Assembly (NCBI GenBank): GCA_014529385.2
Contig: CM043962.1
Span: 91,913,180-91,977,179 of the forward strand
DNA from: Adiantum capillus-veneris
Lineage: Eukaryota; Streptophyta; Polypodiopsida; Polypodiales; Pteridaceae
Direction of reading: 5' to 3'
Length of the DNA stretch: 64,000 nucleotides
In this document: in pieces, positions 31,736 to 42,911 of the stretch
Layout of the letters: every line of letters begins with the position of its first letter
Numbering within the stretch: position 1 is the first letter of the stretch
Notes under the pieces: generated by a model
Told to the model about the DNA's origin: nothing
Database searches by the model: none
Seen by the model: only the letters and a program-made list of their open reading frames with translations
Made by a program: the position numbers and the translations under genes

Positions 31736-33250
31736 CCTTTTTAGGGCACTTCGCAAAGATATGCCCAGTTTCCTCGTATCCAAAGCACTTCCCCTCCTTG
31801 ATGTAGAGAGCTCTCTCTCGAGGAGTGAGTTTGGGTCGTGCATCCTTTTGTTTCTTTTCTGGATTGCTCTTCCTCTTTCTACTTTCATTTGTTGAAGTCT
31901 GTTCGGCCCTTTGCGTCATGATTTCATGTGTGGGGTAGGTCAAACTGCCTGAGTGAATGGCAAAACCCCGTTTCGCATGACTCATCAACTCCTGAATGGA
32001 AGCTGACTTTTGTTCCAAGCAGTGATCTCGGATCTCTATGGGAAGACCCAAGGTAAACCGCTCGATATGTTCCTTGAACGAGATCTTCTTAAACGAAGAG
32101 GCGGGTAGAAAAGAGCTCCAGAATCTCTCGCAATAAGTGTCCACTGTATCCTTCTTGGTTATCCATATGTCGCGTTTATACTCTCGAGTAAGCCATGAAG
32201 AAATAAAAAGCCTTTTGAATTTCAGCCATTTAACTGGCACTGTCTTGTTTAATAGAAGCGTGGACCACCAAGTTCGAGCATTCCCTTTGAAGTAAGAGGC
32301 AGCTCTCCGAATCTTAGAGTGCTCTGAGTAACGCCCTCCAAAGAAAGCTATGTCAAACTGCTCTATGAAAGACATAGCTTTCGAAGCATCTCTATAACTA
32401 GAAAACGTGTCAAATTTAATTGACTGTCCACCTTCCTTAAACTCTCGGACTTTCTTGCTTTTATCTTCCATACTGGTTGGCTTTATAAAAATTCTTCTTC
32501 TTTGCAAAAAAGCTGCTGTCGTTAGAGTCCGAACTATCTGAAGCGAGTCCTGCGTATGACTGTCAACCACGGGGCGAGATTTAGGCTTCTTTGCCTTTTT
32601 CTTGCCCTTTCCAAAGCTTTGCTTTTTGCTTCGCTTTTTGCCTTTTTTGTCTTCTTTGCTCGAGTCAGAGGAGCTAGAAGAACTCGAAGAAGAAGAAGAA
32701 GAAGAAGAAGAAGAAGAATTGGGTACTCCTTCAAATTGAAAACGCTTCTTCTGCTTTCTTGCTGATTCAAATGTAGACTGACGACCCAAATAACCCGGGA
32801 AGTTAGCGCCTTTCTGCTGCTTTTTGTCGTGCTTTTTAGCTTTGTTCTGCGCGTCAAAAAGCTGAGCAATTCGTGCATCAACTACCTCTTCTAATTCTTG
32901 CTCTGTGTACATCCTTGGAGTAGGAGGTTTCTTGAGAGCCGGTTTGAGAGGTGGTTCTGTGGTCGGCCGCCACTGTGAGTGCTCCTCATCGAGAGAGGTC
33001 TGGTTCATATATTTTGCAAATTTCGGATCCTTCGCAAAATTAAGCATCATCGTTGTTGCATTGCAGATCAATCGTCGACGCTCCATCTCTTCGAGCTCCA
33101 CCTGAGTAGGCCGAGGCGGGCCGTACTCATCGCGTGAATCTTCGTTGTGATCTCTTCCCGCATCTCCAAATGCAGAGGAAGTCGACTGATCTCTGCATGA
33201 AGCCATAAGTGCCGCGTAAAAAGGATCGGATTTCCTGTAGAAGAGAAATG
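31722..33250 (-). CDS. C1 gag, long open frame
   Basis: Open for about 500 codons from MASCRDQSTS near 33207. It has an N-terminal charged part with FAKDPKFAKYMNQTS, then a Ser tract of 18 residues. Next is the basic block KGKKRSKKQSFGKGKKKAKK, possibly a nuclear-localisation or RNA-binding signal. The capsid domain follows: VREFKEGGQSIKF, FIEQFDIAFFGGRY, TWWSTLLLNKTVPVKW, DTYCERFWSSFL, IERFTLGLPIEIRD. The knuckle reads CFGYEETGHIFAKCP, with the second Cys changed to Tyr (codon 31776-31778). The open frame also extends backwards through the primer-binding site into the LTR, so the true start is inferred. A stop follows KKAQKE. Confidence 0.85.
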
Positions 33251-33256
33251 GGCCGT

Positions 33257-33268
33257 GCTCTGATACCA
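33257..33268 (-). promoter_or_regulatory. C1 primer-binding site
   Basis: The minus strand reads TGGTATCAGAGC, one base from the LTR end, complementary to initiator tRNA-Met. Confidence 0.9.
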
Positions 33269-33269
33269 C

Positions 33270-33658
33270 TGTATCAGACTTGGACACTTCAAGTCGAGAA
33301 TCTACTGCGACACCACAAATAATTACTTCAAAACAGTTCACAGTTCACAATTGATTCGACAATGGCCCGACGAAGTTCCGTGCCTAGAGATATTGGCCCC
33401 AAAGACTGGCGCCCCTTTCGGTATTTCTTTTTGTATTAATCTGCAACTCAAAGTACAAGCGAGTAGTCGGGACTCACTCTCAGACTCTGCATCCAGATGC
33501 TCTGAGAAGTGAGAGCCCAAAGACTCTTTTAAAGATTTACAAGGGATGCCCAAAAGCAGAGCCCCAAAAGCTGAAAATTAAAAGCTGTCCAATAAAGCAC
33601 TTTCAATTTTCTCTCACAAGCTCTCTTGAGCTAAAAGAAAGCAAGGGCTTAAATTTAA

Positions 33659-33692
<34 letters not shown>

Positions 33693-33934
33693 TGCGTAGA
33701 ATCCAATGCAGCCAAAAAGCAGAGCATCCGTACTGCTTTCCATGATTTGTGCTGCGTTTTGCGGGCTGTCCACTGCAGAGCCACGTCAGCATTTCTGCAA
33801 GGCTCTCCGTGGGGCTGTTTACAGCAGCAGCAGCCACGTCAGCAATTCGGGGGTGGGCTGTCCATGCGGGGAGTGTGTGTGTGTACAGGGCAGTCACGTC
33901 ACCAACTGGGCAGCCACATCACCAGTTTGTGACA
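33270..33934 (-). repeat. C1 5' LTR, 665 bp, complete
   Basis: It starts TGTATCAGACTTGGACACTT and ends CAGTTTGTGACA on the + strand. It holds the core block (33392-33430), a (CT)n tract (33662-33691) and a short duplicated GGCAGCCACATCACC-like end segment. The matching 3' LTR piece is at 8393-8632. Confidence 0.9.
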
Positions 33935-33978
33935 GTTGCTGTAGATCTTTGGCTTGGAGTGTCCAAGTCTATTACAAG
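33935..33978 (+). repeat. LTR end fragment, + orientation
   Basis: GGCTTGGAGTGTCCAAGTCT followed by ATTACA is the terminal segment of the same LTR family in the opposite orientation. It directly abuts C1, so C1 may have landed in, or recombined with, another LTR copy whose remainder is lost. Confidence 0.65.
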
Positions 33979-34997
33979 GTGTTTGAGGTTGCGTTTTGTA
34001 GAGCCTGTAGCATCACCTTAGACCACACACAACATTTACATATAAAAGCTAACGTGCAATAGCGATGAGGTGCGAAGGATTAGGTGCAAATTGATGCTAA
34101 TGAGCCTGTCTCAAGGGAAATACAAAGCTGGATTCAATGGCTGAAAAGTCTGCAGCAGAGCCTGTAAATGAATGCCTTTTTTTACAGAGAGTGAATTAGA
34201 TCAGTGTAGACTTCTTGTCCTCCCGTTGGAATTTGGTGCAATCCTTCTCAGAGAGCCTGGTGACTTGCCTGGAAGCGTCTTCACTCTTATTCTTGTGTCT
34301 GGCTCAGATTGTTGGAGGCTGCTATTGTAGCAGTGCTGATCACTTCCACTATCTGCTGGTTCTTCTTGTTGCCTCCGTTGTTGATATTGGTTCAGTGGGT
34401 TTGAGGTGCTGATCTTTCAGAGGTTGTTCGAGCTGCTCTCATCTTCCGCCTGGGCTTTTTTGTTTCTCTAGGAGAGGGTTTTGCCCCTTGGCCGTTTTCA
34501 GCTTTTCTGGTTATCAGTATGCCTTTTGTGGCTTTGACATAAATTTATTTCACTTTCATGCCATCAGGCTAGCTCATTGTAACATATTTACTGCCTTGGG
34601 TACAGGTCTAGTGAGGCATCCCCAGGGACTTTTGGTAATAGAGTACGGCCTTGTGTTCTTGCAATAAAACAGAGCAGCTGTTTTTCTTTTTAAATTTTGT
34701 TTGGTTTTTGTTTTGTTTTGTTTTTTTTTTTGGGGTGGGGGGGGTGGGGGGGTTGGGGAAGTCTTACAAAATCTTTTGCCATTTGAAAAGGCGACTGTGA
34801 TACTAAAAGAGAAAATTTCGGTACAATCTTGACAGCAGTTAACGATTTCACTAATATCAGCACTCATGAAAGAGCAGACTGCCTTAGTATAACTAGCTGC
34901 ATTAAGGCATTTTCTTCTTGAGCAGCCAAGAAGTTTGTGTCAGTCAATCTCAGCACATGAGGTGCACAGTTGTAACCTGTGTAGTACGTTGTTACAG
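33979..34997 (+). other. Right end of intron 3, non-repetitive
   Basis: No element is recognised. Noteworthy are a T-rich tract followed by a G-run cluster (34721-34758) and a pyrimidine-rich acceptor GTACGTTGTTACAG before exon 4. Probably original intron sequence. Confidence 0.6.
34732..34758 (+). other. G-quadruplex-like G-run cluster
   Basis: Four G runs of 4, 8, 7 and 4 bases are separated by T, T and TT. They lie on the gene's sense strand 240 bases before exon 4 and directly after a T11 run. Confidence 0.75.
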
Positions 34998-35144
34998 GTG
35001 CCCGATGATGTTCTTATTGACAGGGTTGTAGGGAGGAGGCTTGATCCTGTAGCTGGAAAGATATATCATCTCAAATTCTCACCACCGGAAACAAAGGAGA
35101 TCGCTGACAGGCTGACACAGCGGTTTGATGACACTGAATATCAG
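34998..35144 (+). CDS. Chloroplast adenylate kinase, exon 4 (LID region)
   Basis: 49 codons: VPDDVLIDRVVGRRLDPVAG, then KIYHLKFSPPET and RLTQRFDDTEYQ. This is the segment after the ILL(D/E)VP strand. It has the GRR(L)DP signature and the DPxTGKIYH LID that closes over ATP, and it ends in the R.DD.E block conserved in this enzyme. The acceptor is TTACAG at 34997 and the donor GTTTGT at 35145, phase 0. The next block, usually V..RL..Y, is not found in the window. Total readable coding length is 711 bases. Confidence 0.92.
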
Positions 35145-38100
35145 GTTTGTTTTGTTTTGATGGTTGTGTGACAAGTTCTTTTATGAAGTTTTCTTGGTAA
35201 TATCACATGAAAATGTGTGTGGCCGCTTTTGTTGCCATCTGTTTTTCCCGTGCATCAAAACTCAGCACCCCCGTATTTCTTTCTAATAAAATTTCCCTGC
35301 GTTTATAAGTGGGTCTATCAGGCATTGTTTTACCGCTGGTAAGCTCACCACTGTGTCTTGTTTTGAAGGTAATTGTTCTGGTGGAAAATTTGGAGGCATC
35401 TTCAAAATTTCAGTTTGTTAAGCTAAATCAGATTAGAACGAAATAATTCTTCTTGTTTTTAGTTTAAACAGGCCAAAGACTTCACACGTAATCTTCTTTT
35501 TGTTACTTGGGACATAGTTAGATTGATACATTGGGAACGGACTTCTTTTTAAAATTAATGTTGGATAGTATGTATCTATATTTTGGGCAGCATGATGTTC
35601 TTTTTGTAGACAACCAAGAGTGCCTGATTCTTCTTGCATTAAAGATCATGAAGCAAAACTTCACAACTTACAAGTGAGATGCATAGTATACAACTCTTTT
35701 GGGTCCAGATATCCTTGAAGAGGATCACTTTCTTGAGGCCTGTCTCTTACCAAGCAGCTAAGCAAAAGTGTAGAGAACGGGGATTGTTGAAAATTGACTA
35801 GCACGTTGTCTGGAGTTTTTTGGAGCAAGGGATTGCGCATATGTACATACACATGCATGGTGCATCGAATAAAGGATTGCCCATTTTCCTTAGCCAGGTG
35901 GTTACGTGGGGCCCACATGTGTACAGGTAGGACACCATGTACATAGAGCATCGATTTTCACTATTACCAGTACCAGTGTGTTTTTTCTACAATAATGAGG
36001 AGTTGGTAGTGCTTAAAACTTCTCGAGGAAGCTATCCGCGGGCCGACGACATGAGGTAAGCAGGTGCGTCAGATGGCATCTAGTGGCGTCAGGAGGCCGA
36101 ACGGGGTCAATACTTGCACGTGGATAAGGACGGACACAACGTGGGTGTTTTCTTGTGATAATTATGCAGAAAGGTCATCATGAGGACCATACTTTGGGGC
36201 CACTTCACGTGGTGGCGGGATGCATTATTGAAAAAAGCTGAGTGGCAGGTGTGCGGATGATGCAAAAAGGTGACAACTATGCACTGCGAAGTCAGTTTTT
36301 GGCCTGTTCGGGGTCCGTTTGAGGTCATCTAAAAGGCCAAGGGTGCCCAAGTAATAAAGCTAAGTGTGGGAACTGAAAAAACAGAGAGAAGACTAGAAAA
36401 AACGTGGAGAAGAGAGGAGGAACAGCCCCAGGTGTGTTTTTGCTCATTTTGGAGCCTGTTTTGGCCGTAAACTGCTCATCCGAGGTCGGATTTGAGCACT
36501 TTGACATTGTAGACTGGGGTTTTGGGCCGTTCCGGACGCGATGGCGTTGTCCATTTTTCCAAATTCCTCACTCTTTTTCTGCTGTGTAAGTTTCTCCTAT
36601 GAGCGAAGCTTCCGCTCCAATTTGTGATTGTATCTGGTATCTTTTACCCATATTGTGTGAGCTGTTTGCCCCATTGGTGTTGGCCCAAGCTCATTTGTAT
36701 CTAAACATCAGAAATTCTCCTCTTTTGAGTTGAATTTTTGGGTGTGTGTGTATGTGTGTGGTGTGTTTCCTGTCTCGGCCAGGTGGTTGTGTAAGCCGAG
36801 TGGTGCCCCATAGTGTGTGTGTGTATCTTCCCAAGAGTGTGTGTCGGGTCATTATAGAGGCGTTCTGTGTTTTTTCATCCCGCTCACCAACGTCATGCCT
36901 TTGACATACCAAAGAAGCTTTATGGGTATAGCCTATCTCCCCGGGCTTCATCAACAAGCTGTAGAAAGATGTTGAACTTAACTGAGGCCTTATCCACACT
37001 CTCTCTGAAAAGATCATAAGCTAAACCTTGAAATCCTTCTTTTCGTTCACAATTGTTTAATGAGCTACATCAATGCCTACCATGTGAGGATGCATCTAAA
37101 GAGGGGAGACTCTCCCACAGAATAGGTGGGGGAAAGAGCCAAACAGGAGGCATGTACTGCTAGCGGAGGCAGTGCCTCCAAACATGCAGTAATTTCAACT
37201 TCGTCTGGTTCTTCTTTATCTTGAATGGGCTTCTGAAGTGAGGCCGCGTGATCATTTTGATGGCCTTCTTCATAGAAATCAAAGCAAATAACTAACTTCT
37301 GGATAAAAGCCAAGTTTGACGCCTTTCAGGGCTAGGGTTTTGACATCTAGTTTGAAGATGCAATTGGGGGTTGCACATGTCTGGTGGGCAAGGAGATTCT
37401 CTATCTAGAAAGGTAGTTCATGCCAATTCTGAGTCTAAGCAAGAATTCTCCCAATTGCACACTGACTTATAAACTTGCAATAATTTTCAATTTCTTTTGT
37501 CAGGCTCTTCTTTGCTCGATCAATTTGATGGCCTTTTCACCACAATCAAAATCTTAACTTTCTTATGGATAAAAGCCAAGTTTGGCGGGTTTCAGGGTTA
37601 GAACTTCTACATCCAGTACGCAACGATCAGTTGCGTATGTCTGGCAGGCTCGGAGATTCTCTCTTGAATGGTAGTTCATGCCAACTGAGTCAAAGCAAGG
37701 ATCCTCCTAGTTGTGCACCGACTTTCTCTCATTTCTAGATACTCTCTCCTCACGCAAGAGAGTGCTGGTTTTCTCTCTTTAGAATTCTGTCCGATTTTCT
37801 CTCTTTAAAACAGAGCATATTCCTCTCTCTAAACTCTGATTCTCTCTCTCTATCTTAGAGAGAGAATTCCTGTTTGCTCTTTACTGCTAACAAGAATTTC
37901 AATTTTCCCTCCCTTTTGCTTTTCGTCACTTGTGCCTAAAAGCAAAACTAAACTCAGCTTTCTGACAATTGCTATGGGGGGAGAAGCTGCGTTTTTTGCA
38001 TAAAGTGTATTTATGTCTTTTGACCAAAAGCTGAGGGCGTCTTGGCTTGTTGGGTGTCTGGGCTGGAGCGTGGGAGCTAAGAGAGAGACTCGGCTTGAGA

Positions 38101-39485
38101 ATTGAAGTCTGGCAACACTTGCAGTGAGCACTTAAGAGCATGCTGGCAAGCACAAAAGAGCTAAGAGATAAGAATTGACTTGAGAGTTGAAGTTTGGCAT
38201 ACATTGACATTGTATTAAACTCTCTCTGGGTCATCATGCTAGGTGAGTACTAAGAAACTATTTTGAAATCTTTCTCATGAAAGAAAGACACACAGAGATG
38301 ATGGTTCCCATCTCAACTCATATTTTCTATGGTTGTCCGTATGACAGGTTAATGGACTAGTACATTTAAACCATCTTCACAGCAAAGAGCTTGATGAAGA
38401 CTCACTCTCAATATGCCTGCAATGGATGGCTGTGAGCAATCAATCCTGAGGCAAAGCAGCAGTGCAAGCAAGCTGCAAATGGGTAGAAAAATTCTCCTCA
38501 TGCCTGCAGTGATGGGCAGAGACGGTAATAAAGGCGGTTAGAGGTGGCCAGTAGTGCAGCAATCCAACAGGGTTGTGAATGCGGGCTGTAACGGAATATG
38601 GCTATAACATTGATGGTAGCGGAATTGAAGTAACAATAGTGAGCATTTCCTTAAGAGAATTCTTAAAGAGCATAAGGAGAGTACTTGATTAAAGGTAGCA
38701 AAATGAACATTATACCTAGTTAGCTTGGCATGAACAATACTTGTAAAAGAGAGAGAGAATTAGAGAAATTGATAACAATTGAGGACCGGATTTACTTGGA
38801 GCCGATCCCCCCTTCAAAAGGCTTTTGTATTATAGATTCTTTCTTGAAGAGAGACTTGGTACAATACTTACTTTGTGTTCCTTGATACCTTGTTGATGCA
38901 ATGAAGATGGTAAGCTTCATGCACCAATATTATGCGCGTAACTAATCTTGTAAAAGCATTAGCTTGTCCCCGGCCTCAATCCCAAGACCTCAAACACCTT
39001 CAAAGGTGGAGAGAGCTAGCAGGGAGTGAGGGAAGGGAAGAGGAGGAAGAAGTAGCATACGAGAAAGAAGTACTTTCCTCACCATAGATTACTCTTGGAG
39101 CTTAGCTTCGCATAGTAATATAGATGGTAGAGAAGATGAGCATGCCATAGAAGCTTGGCTCTTGGTTGGATTTGCATTCCATAGCCAAGAGGTGTTGGTG
39201 TAAGCTCTCTACTTCTATAGCTTGGAGAAGGAGATGGAGTACTTGCACAACACAATGAGAGAATGTGCGAGTGTGGTAAAATGAGCAAAAATGAAGTTCC
39301 TTCCTTGCCTAGGTCGACCTCTCTCTCTCTTTACTCTAGCTTAATCCCTATTGGTCTTTTCCAAGCTTGGTCAAGCACAGGCTATGGTCATTTCAAGCAA
39401 TAGGGGTAGCATTTGGACAAGTGTCCTTCTTTCCTCCTTTGAGAGAGAGAGCTTAATTAATTAATTACATGTATCTAAATTCTCA
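35145..39485 (+). other. Intron 4, first part, mostly unique sequence
   Basis: No gene or intact element is recognised. The stretch 35145-36000 is AT-rich and looks like ordinary intron. The stretch 36000-37000 is mixed with TG runs at 36735-36760 and 36810-36830. CT-rich segments lie at 37690-37870. A tandem repeat at about 37200-37720 is listed separately. I found no match to the expected next kinase exon. Confidence 0.5.
37200..37720. repeat. Degenerate tandem repeat, period about 270
   Basis: Two diverged units share TGATGGCCTT, GGATAAAAGCCAAGTTTG, a CAGGGCTAGGG or CAGGGTTAG block, ATGTCTGG, GGAGATTCTCT and GTAGTTCATGCCAA. The first begins near 37205 and the second near 37500. Segment 37077-37160 also resembles the 3' region of the LINE at 53262, but weakly. 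Confidence 0.6.
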
Positions 39486-39490
39486 TTGGA

Positions 39491-40078
39491 TGTAACAGAC
39501 TTGGACACTTCAAGTCAAGAATCGACCGCGACAGCACCAAATAACCTCTTCAAAACAATTCACAATCACAATAGATTTGCACTGGCCCGGCGGAGTTCCG
39601 TGCCTAGAGATATTGGCCCCAAAGACTGGCGCCCCTTTCGGTATTTCTTTTTGTATTAATCAATCATCAAAGTACAAGAGAGTGGTTAGGGTTTCACTCT
39701 CAGACTCTACGTCCAGATGCTCTGAGAAGTGAAGCCCTCACCACTTATTTAAAGGTTACAAGGGATGCCCAAAAGCAGAGCCCCAAAAGCTTGAAAGCAA
39801 AAGCTCTTTTCTCTCTCTCTCACAGAGAGCTTCTGAAAGCAAAAGCAAATTCTCTCTCTCTCAATGAGCTAGTAAAAAGCAAGTTCTCTTTTGCCCAAAT
39901 CATAGCAAAAAGCTGAGATTTGCATCGCCGAAAATTTCCTTTTTTTTTTTTTGTGCTTTTTCACCTTCGCGATTTCCGGAATTTAGGGTTTTGGCCAAAA
40001 TTAGGGTTTGCAGGAATTTTTAGGGTTTCTGGCAGAAATTAGGGTTTCTGCTGTCCGCCACGTCATCACTTTGTGACA
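39491..40078 (-). repeat. F 3' LTR
   Basis: Starts TGTAACAGACTTGGACACTT and ends ATCACTTTGTGACA. It holds the core block (39612-39650), a possible TATA segment (minus TTTAAATAAG near 39745-39754) and three or more TTAGGGTTT motifs (39980-40055). Confidence 0.9.
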
Positions 40079-40217
40079 TACCCCCCTCTTGAAAGCATTG
40101 TAATCGACCGCGATTACGCTTGCAAAACCGACAAAAGCCATAAACCGTCTTAGCAGACACAGACTGTTAGTACCTACGTACTAGGAACACACATCTAGCA
40201 CATGTACAAAATCGACA
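40079..40217 (-). promoter_or_regulatory. F polypurine tract and hairpin
   Basis: The minus-strand AAGAGGGGGGTA tract adjoins the LTR. The hairpin arms GTAATCG (40100-40106) and CGATTAC (40111-40117) are kept although the loop differs from C1. The region stops after about 140 bases where the large deletion begins. Confidence 0.75.
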
Positions 40218-40795
40218 GTCCGGCAAAGTCAAATCTGGTCCTGTAGTCAATTTCTCTTTCAATGTCCGAAAGGCAGTCACCTCTGTGGGTCCCCACGAAA
40301 AAGGTACTCCTTTCTGTGTCAAGGTATGCAAAGGGGAAGCAACCTGTGCAAACTTTCGTATGAACCGCGTGTAGTACGAACACAGTCCCAAGAAGCTTCT
40401 AACTTCATGGACATTCCTCAAATCGGGCCAATCACGGATAGTCTCTATCTTGGCCGGGTCCATTTGCACTCCTTCTCTGTTGACACAATGTGTCCCAAAA
40501 AAGTGTATCTCTGGTAGGAAAAATTCACTTTTCTTTGCATTAATCACTAACGTGTGATATCGTAATGCCTGAAAGACTTGAAGCAGATGATCTCTGTGTT
40601 TGCCTCATTCTTGGAGAAAACAATGATGTCGTCAAAGAAAGTGCCAACAAATAGCCTGTACTCTCGAAAAATTCTGTCCATCATCCGGTTAAATGTCGCA
40701 GGAGCATTGGTTAAGCCAAAAGGCATCACCAGAAACTCAAATAACCCAAAAGTCGTTCGAAAAGCTGTCTTGTAGACATGTCTTGGCGTTCTTTT
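40218..40795 (-). pseudogene. F reverse transcriptase, partial
   Basis: [32 protein letters not shown] (FFDD intact), FFLPEIHFFGTHCV with a one-base shift, IRDWPDLRNVHEVRSFLGL and KGVPFSWGPTEVTAF. The RT N-terminal third is deleted near 40790. The RNase H start (TLPD) is cut immediately, joined to 3' non-coding sequence. Confidence 0.83.
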
Positions 40796-41300
40796 GATCA
40801 GGTCAAAACATATTCAACCTTTATCCAGCGTTCAGTTCTCTTCCAAAAGAATGAGTAAGAAACTGAAATTCATCAAGTACAATCTCTAAGCCCTTCATTT
40901 ATCAAAGTCGCGTTCTCGGCCTGGTAGTCAACCACGGCGTAGTTCTTGTGGTACCAAGGGATCCTGAGTAGAACGTCACTCGCGTGTCCTGAACACCCCT
41001 GTCATTGCAAACAAAGTTTGCCAATGCTCGGTGTAATGGCAACATCCCATCCGGGTGCCAGTCGAACTACCTCCGCCTGTGGCGTCAGTCTGTCGGGCGT
41101 AGTTCCAAATCGAGCCGCCAATTCCAAGTGAAAAGAATTTGGCCTTGGCTCCTTCAAAAGGGCTTCTTGATCCTTCACTTTGCCCCAAAAGCGGCAAAGT
41201 TTGTACTTTCATTCATTAGATTCGGTGCAGGTTCCACGCCATGTGGTACCAGTTCTGCTTTTCTATCTGCCTTTTCTGCCACATTCCTCAGTTGCTCTTG
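40796..41300 (-). pseudogene. F protease region, decayed
   Basis: Scattered blocks align to the C1 protease: a WY.KN.AVVDY-like piece near 40930, and IGKLR-like and LAARFGTTPDRL-like segments. All are in shifting frames with several small deletions. No intact active-site block is readable. Confidence 0.6.
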
Positions 41301-42840
41301 AACCCTCAGACCTGTCGTCGTCTTTATCATTCTGTTCTTTCTATGCCTTTTTAGGACACTTCGCGGAGATATGTCCATGTTCCCCGCATCCAAAGCACTT
41401 CCCCTCTCTGATGAAGCGAGCTCTCTCCTCAGGAGTAAGCTTGGGTCGTGCATTTTTTTTTTCTCTGGGTTGCTCTTTTTGTTTCTACTTTCATTCCCAT
41501 AAGTCTGTTCGGCTCGTTGTGTCATGGCCTCATCTGTGGGGTAGGTCGGACTGCCATAGTGAATTGCAAAGCCCCACTTTGCATGACTCATCAACTCCTG
41601 AATAGAAGCTGACTTCTGTTCCAAGCAGTGGTCTCGGATCTCTGTAGGTAGACCCAAGGTAAACCGCTCAATCTGTTCTCTGAATGAGATCTTCTTGAAT
41701 GAAGAGGCGGGTAGAAAAGAGCTTCAGAATCTTTCACAGTAAGTATTTACTGTATCGCTCTTGGTCATCCGAAGATGGTTCCAAGCAGCTCGTATATCTC
41801 GTTCATATTCTTGCGTCAACCAAGAAGAAATAAAAAGCCTCTTAAATTTCAACCATTTAACTGGCGCAGTCTTGTTTAAAAGAAGCGTGGACCACCAAGT
41901 ACGAGCATTCCCCTTAAGGTAAGAGGTAGCTCTCCGAATCTTGGAGTGCTCTGAATAGCGTTCTCCCGCGAAAGCGATGTCAAACTGCTGTATAAAAGAC
42001 AAAGCCTTCGAAGCATCTGAGTATCCTGAAAAGTATCAAACTTGATCGAGTGGCCATCTTTCTTAAACTCTCGGACTTTCTTGCTTTTATCTTCGAGAAA
42101 GTCATTCTGGTTGGCTTTGTAAAAATTCTTCTTGTTCGCATTAAACTTTCCGTCATCGGAATCTGAGCTGTCTGTAGACGAGTCCTCAGTAGAACTGTCA
42201 GTCTCTGGGCGAGATGTAGCCTTCTTTGCCTATTTCTTGCCCTTTCCGAAGCTTTGTTTCTTGCTTCGCTTTTTACCTTTTCTGTCTTCTTCGCTCGAAT
42301 CCGAGGAGCTAGAAGAAGAAGAAGAAGAAGAAGAAGAAGAAGAAGAAGAAGAACTGGGTACTCCTTCAAATCGAACACGCTTCTTCTGTTTCTTTGCCTT
42401 GTCAAAAGTCGATTGATGACCCAAATATCCCGGGAAGTCAGTACCTTTCTTCTGCTTTTTGCTGTGCTTTTTGTCTTTCTTTTGCACGTCGAAAAGCTGA
42501 GCAATCCGTGCATCAACCACGTTCTCCAGTTCCTTCTCCGTATATTTCTTGGAGGCAGAAGGTTTCTGAGAGCGGGTTTCGGGAGTGGTGTTGTGGTTCT
42601 CTGCCACTCCATCAGTACCTCTTCCAAAGAGGTCTGGTTCATATATTTTGCCATCTTTGGGTCCTTGGCAAAATTGAGCATCATCTTTGTTGCATCGCCA
42701 ATCAATTGACGACGTTCCATCTCTCTTTGCTCCGCTTGAGTAGGCCGAGGCGGGCCATACTCTCTGCCAAAATCTTCGTTGTGATCCCAGCCCGCATCTC
42801 CAGATGCAGAGGGAGTCGACTGATCATTGCCTGAAGCCAT
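41175..42840 (-). pseudogene. F gag, frameshifted
   Basis: The start MASGNDQSTPSASGDAGWDH is near 42840, then FAKDPKMAKYMNQTS. A shift carries the frame into KYTEKELENVVDARIAQLF and the Ser tract plus KKRSKK basic block, with further shifts around the GAA/TTC repeat. The capsid shows FIQQFDIAFAGERYSEHSK, TWWSTLLLNKTAPVKW and NTYCERF. The knuckle region appears near 41380-41400 in another frame. Overall order as in C1 gag. Confidence 0.83.
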
Positions 42841-42898
42841 AGGTGCCGCGGAAAAAAAATTCGGGGATCGGATTTCCCGTAGAAGAGAAATCGGCCGT

Positions 42899-42910
42899 GC
42901 TCTTATACCA
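42899..42910 (-). promoter_or_regulatory. F primer-binding site with one change
   Basis: The minus strand reads TGGTATAAGAGC, one base from the LTR. C1 and B have TGGTATCAGAGC. Confidence 0.85.
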
Positions 42911-42911
42911 C

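Larger units (their letters stand above)
8393..33934 (-). mobile_element. C1: Ty3/gypsy chromovirus, interrupted by nested elements
   Basis: Read on the minus strand, the order is 5' LTR (33934-33270), primer-binding site, leader, gag, protease, RT, RNase H, integrase, chromodomain, 3' non-coding region, polypurine tract and a truncated 3' LTR (8632-8393). The protease-RT boundary is split by element C2. The uninterrupted paralogue in element H (around 52190) shows the empty site. With C2 removed, C1 is about 6.5 kb, a usual chromovirus size. Frameshifts in integrase and a lost zinc-knuckle Cys in gag show it is dead. Confidence 0.85.
1728..34997 (+). other. Intron 3, 33.3 kb, filled with nested retrotransposons
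   Basis: The donor is GTGATT after LLLE-coding sequence and the acceptor is GTTGTTACAG at 34997. Apart from about 1.2 kb at the left edge and 1 kb at the right edge, nearly the whole intron is LTR retrotransposon sequence. It lies on both strands and is nested at least four levels deep. From 1728 to about 2540 I see no recognisable element. From 2625 to 2940 there is a TATATAAA (2657-2664) in LTR-like sequence without a clear boundary. Confidence 0.9.

Noticed and set aside
31481-31806. Plus-strand open frames opposite C1 protease
   Set aside because: Antisense shadows; the same shadow recurs opposite F and H, following the coding constraint on the other strand.
33205-33341. C1 gag starting inside the LTR and reading across the primer-binding site
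   Set aside because: The frame happens to be open there, also in F, but a MAS... start after the leader fits the other copies better.
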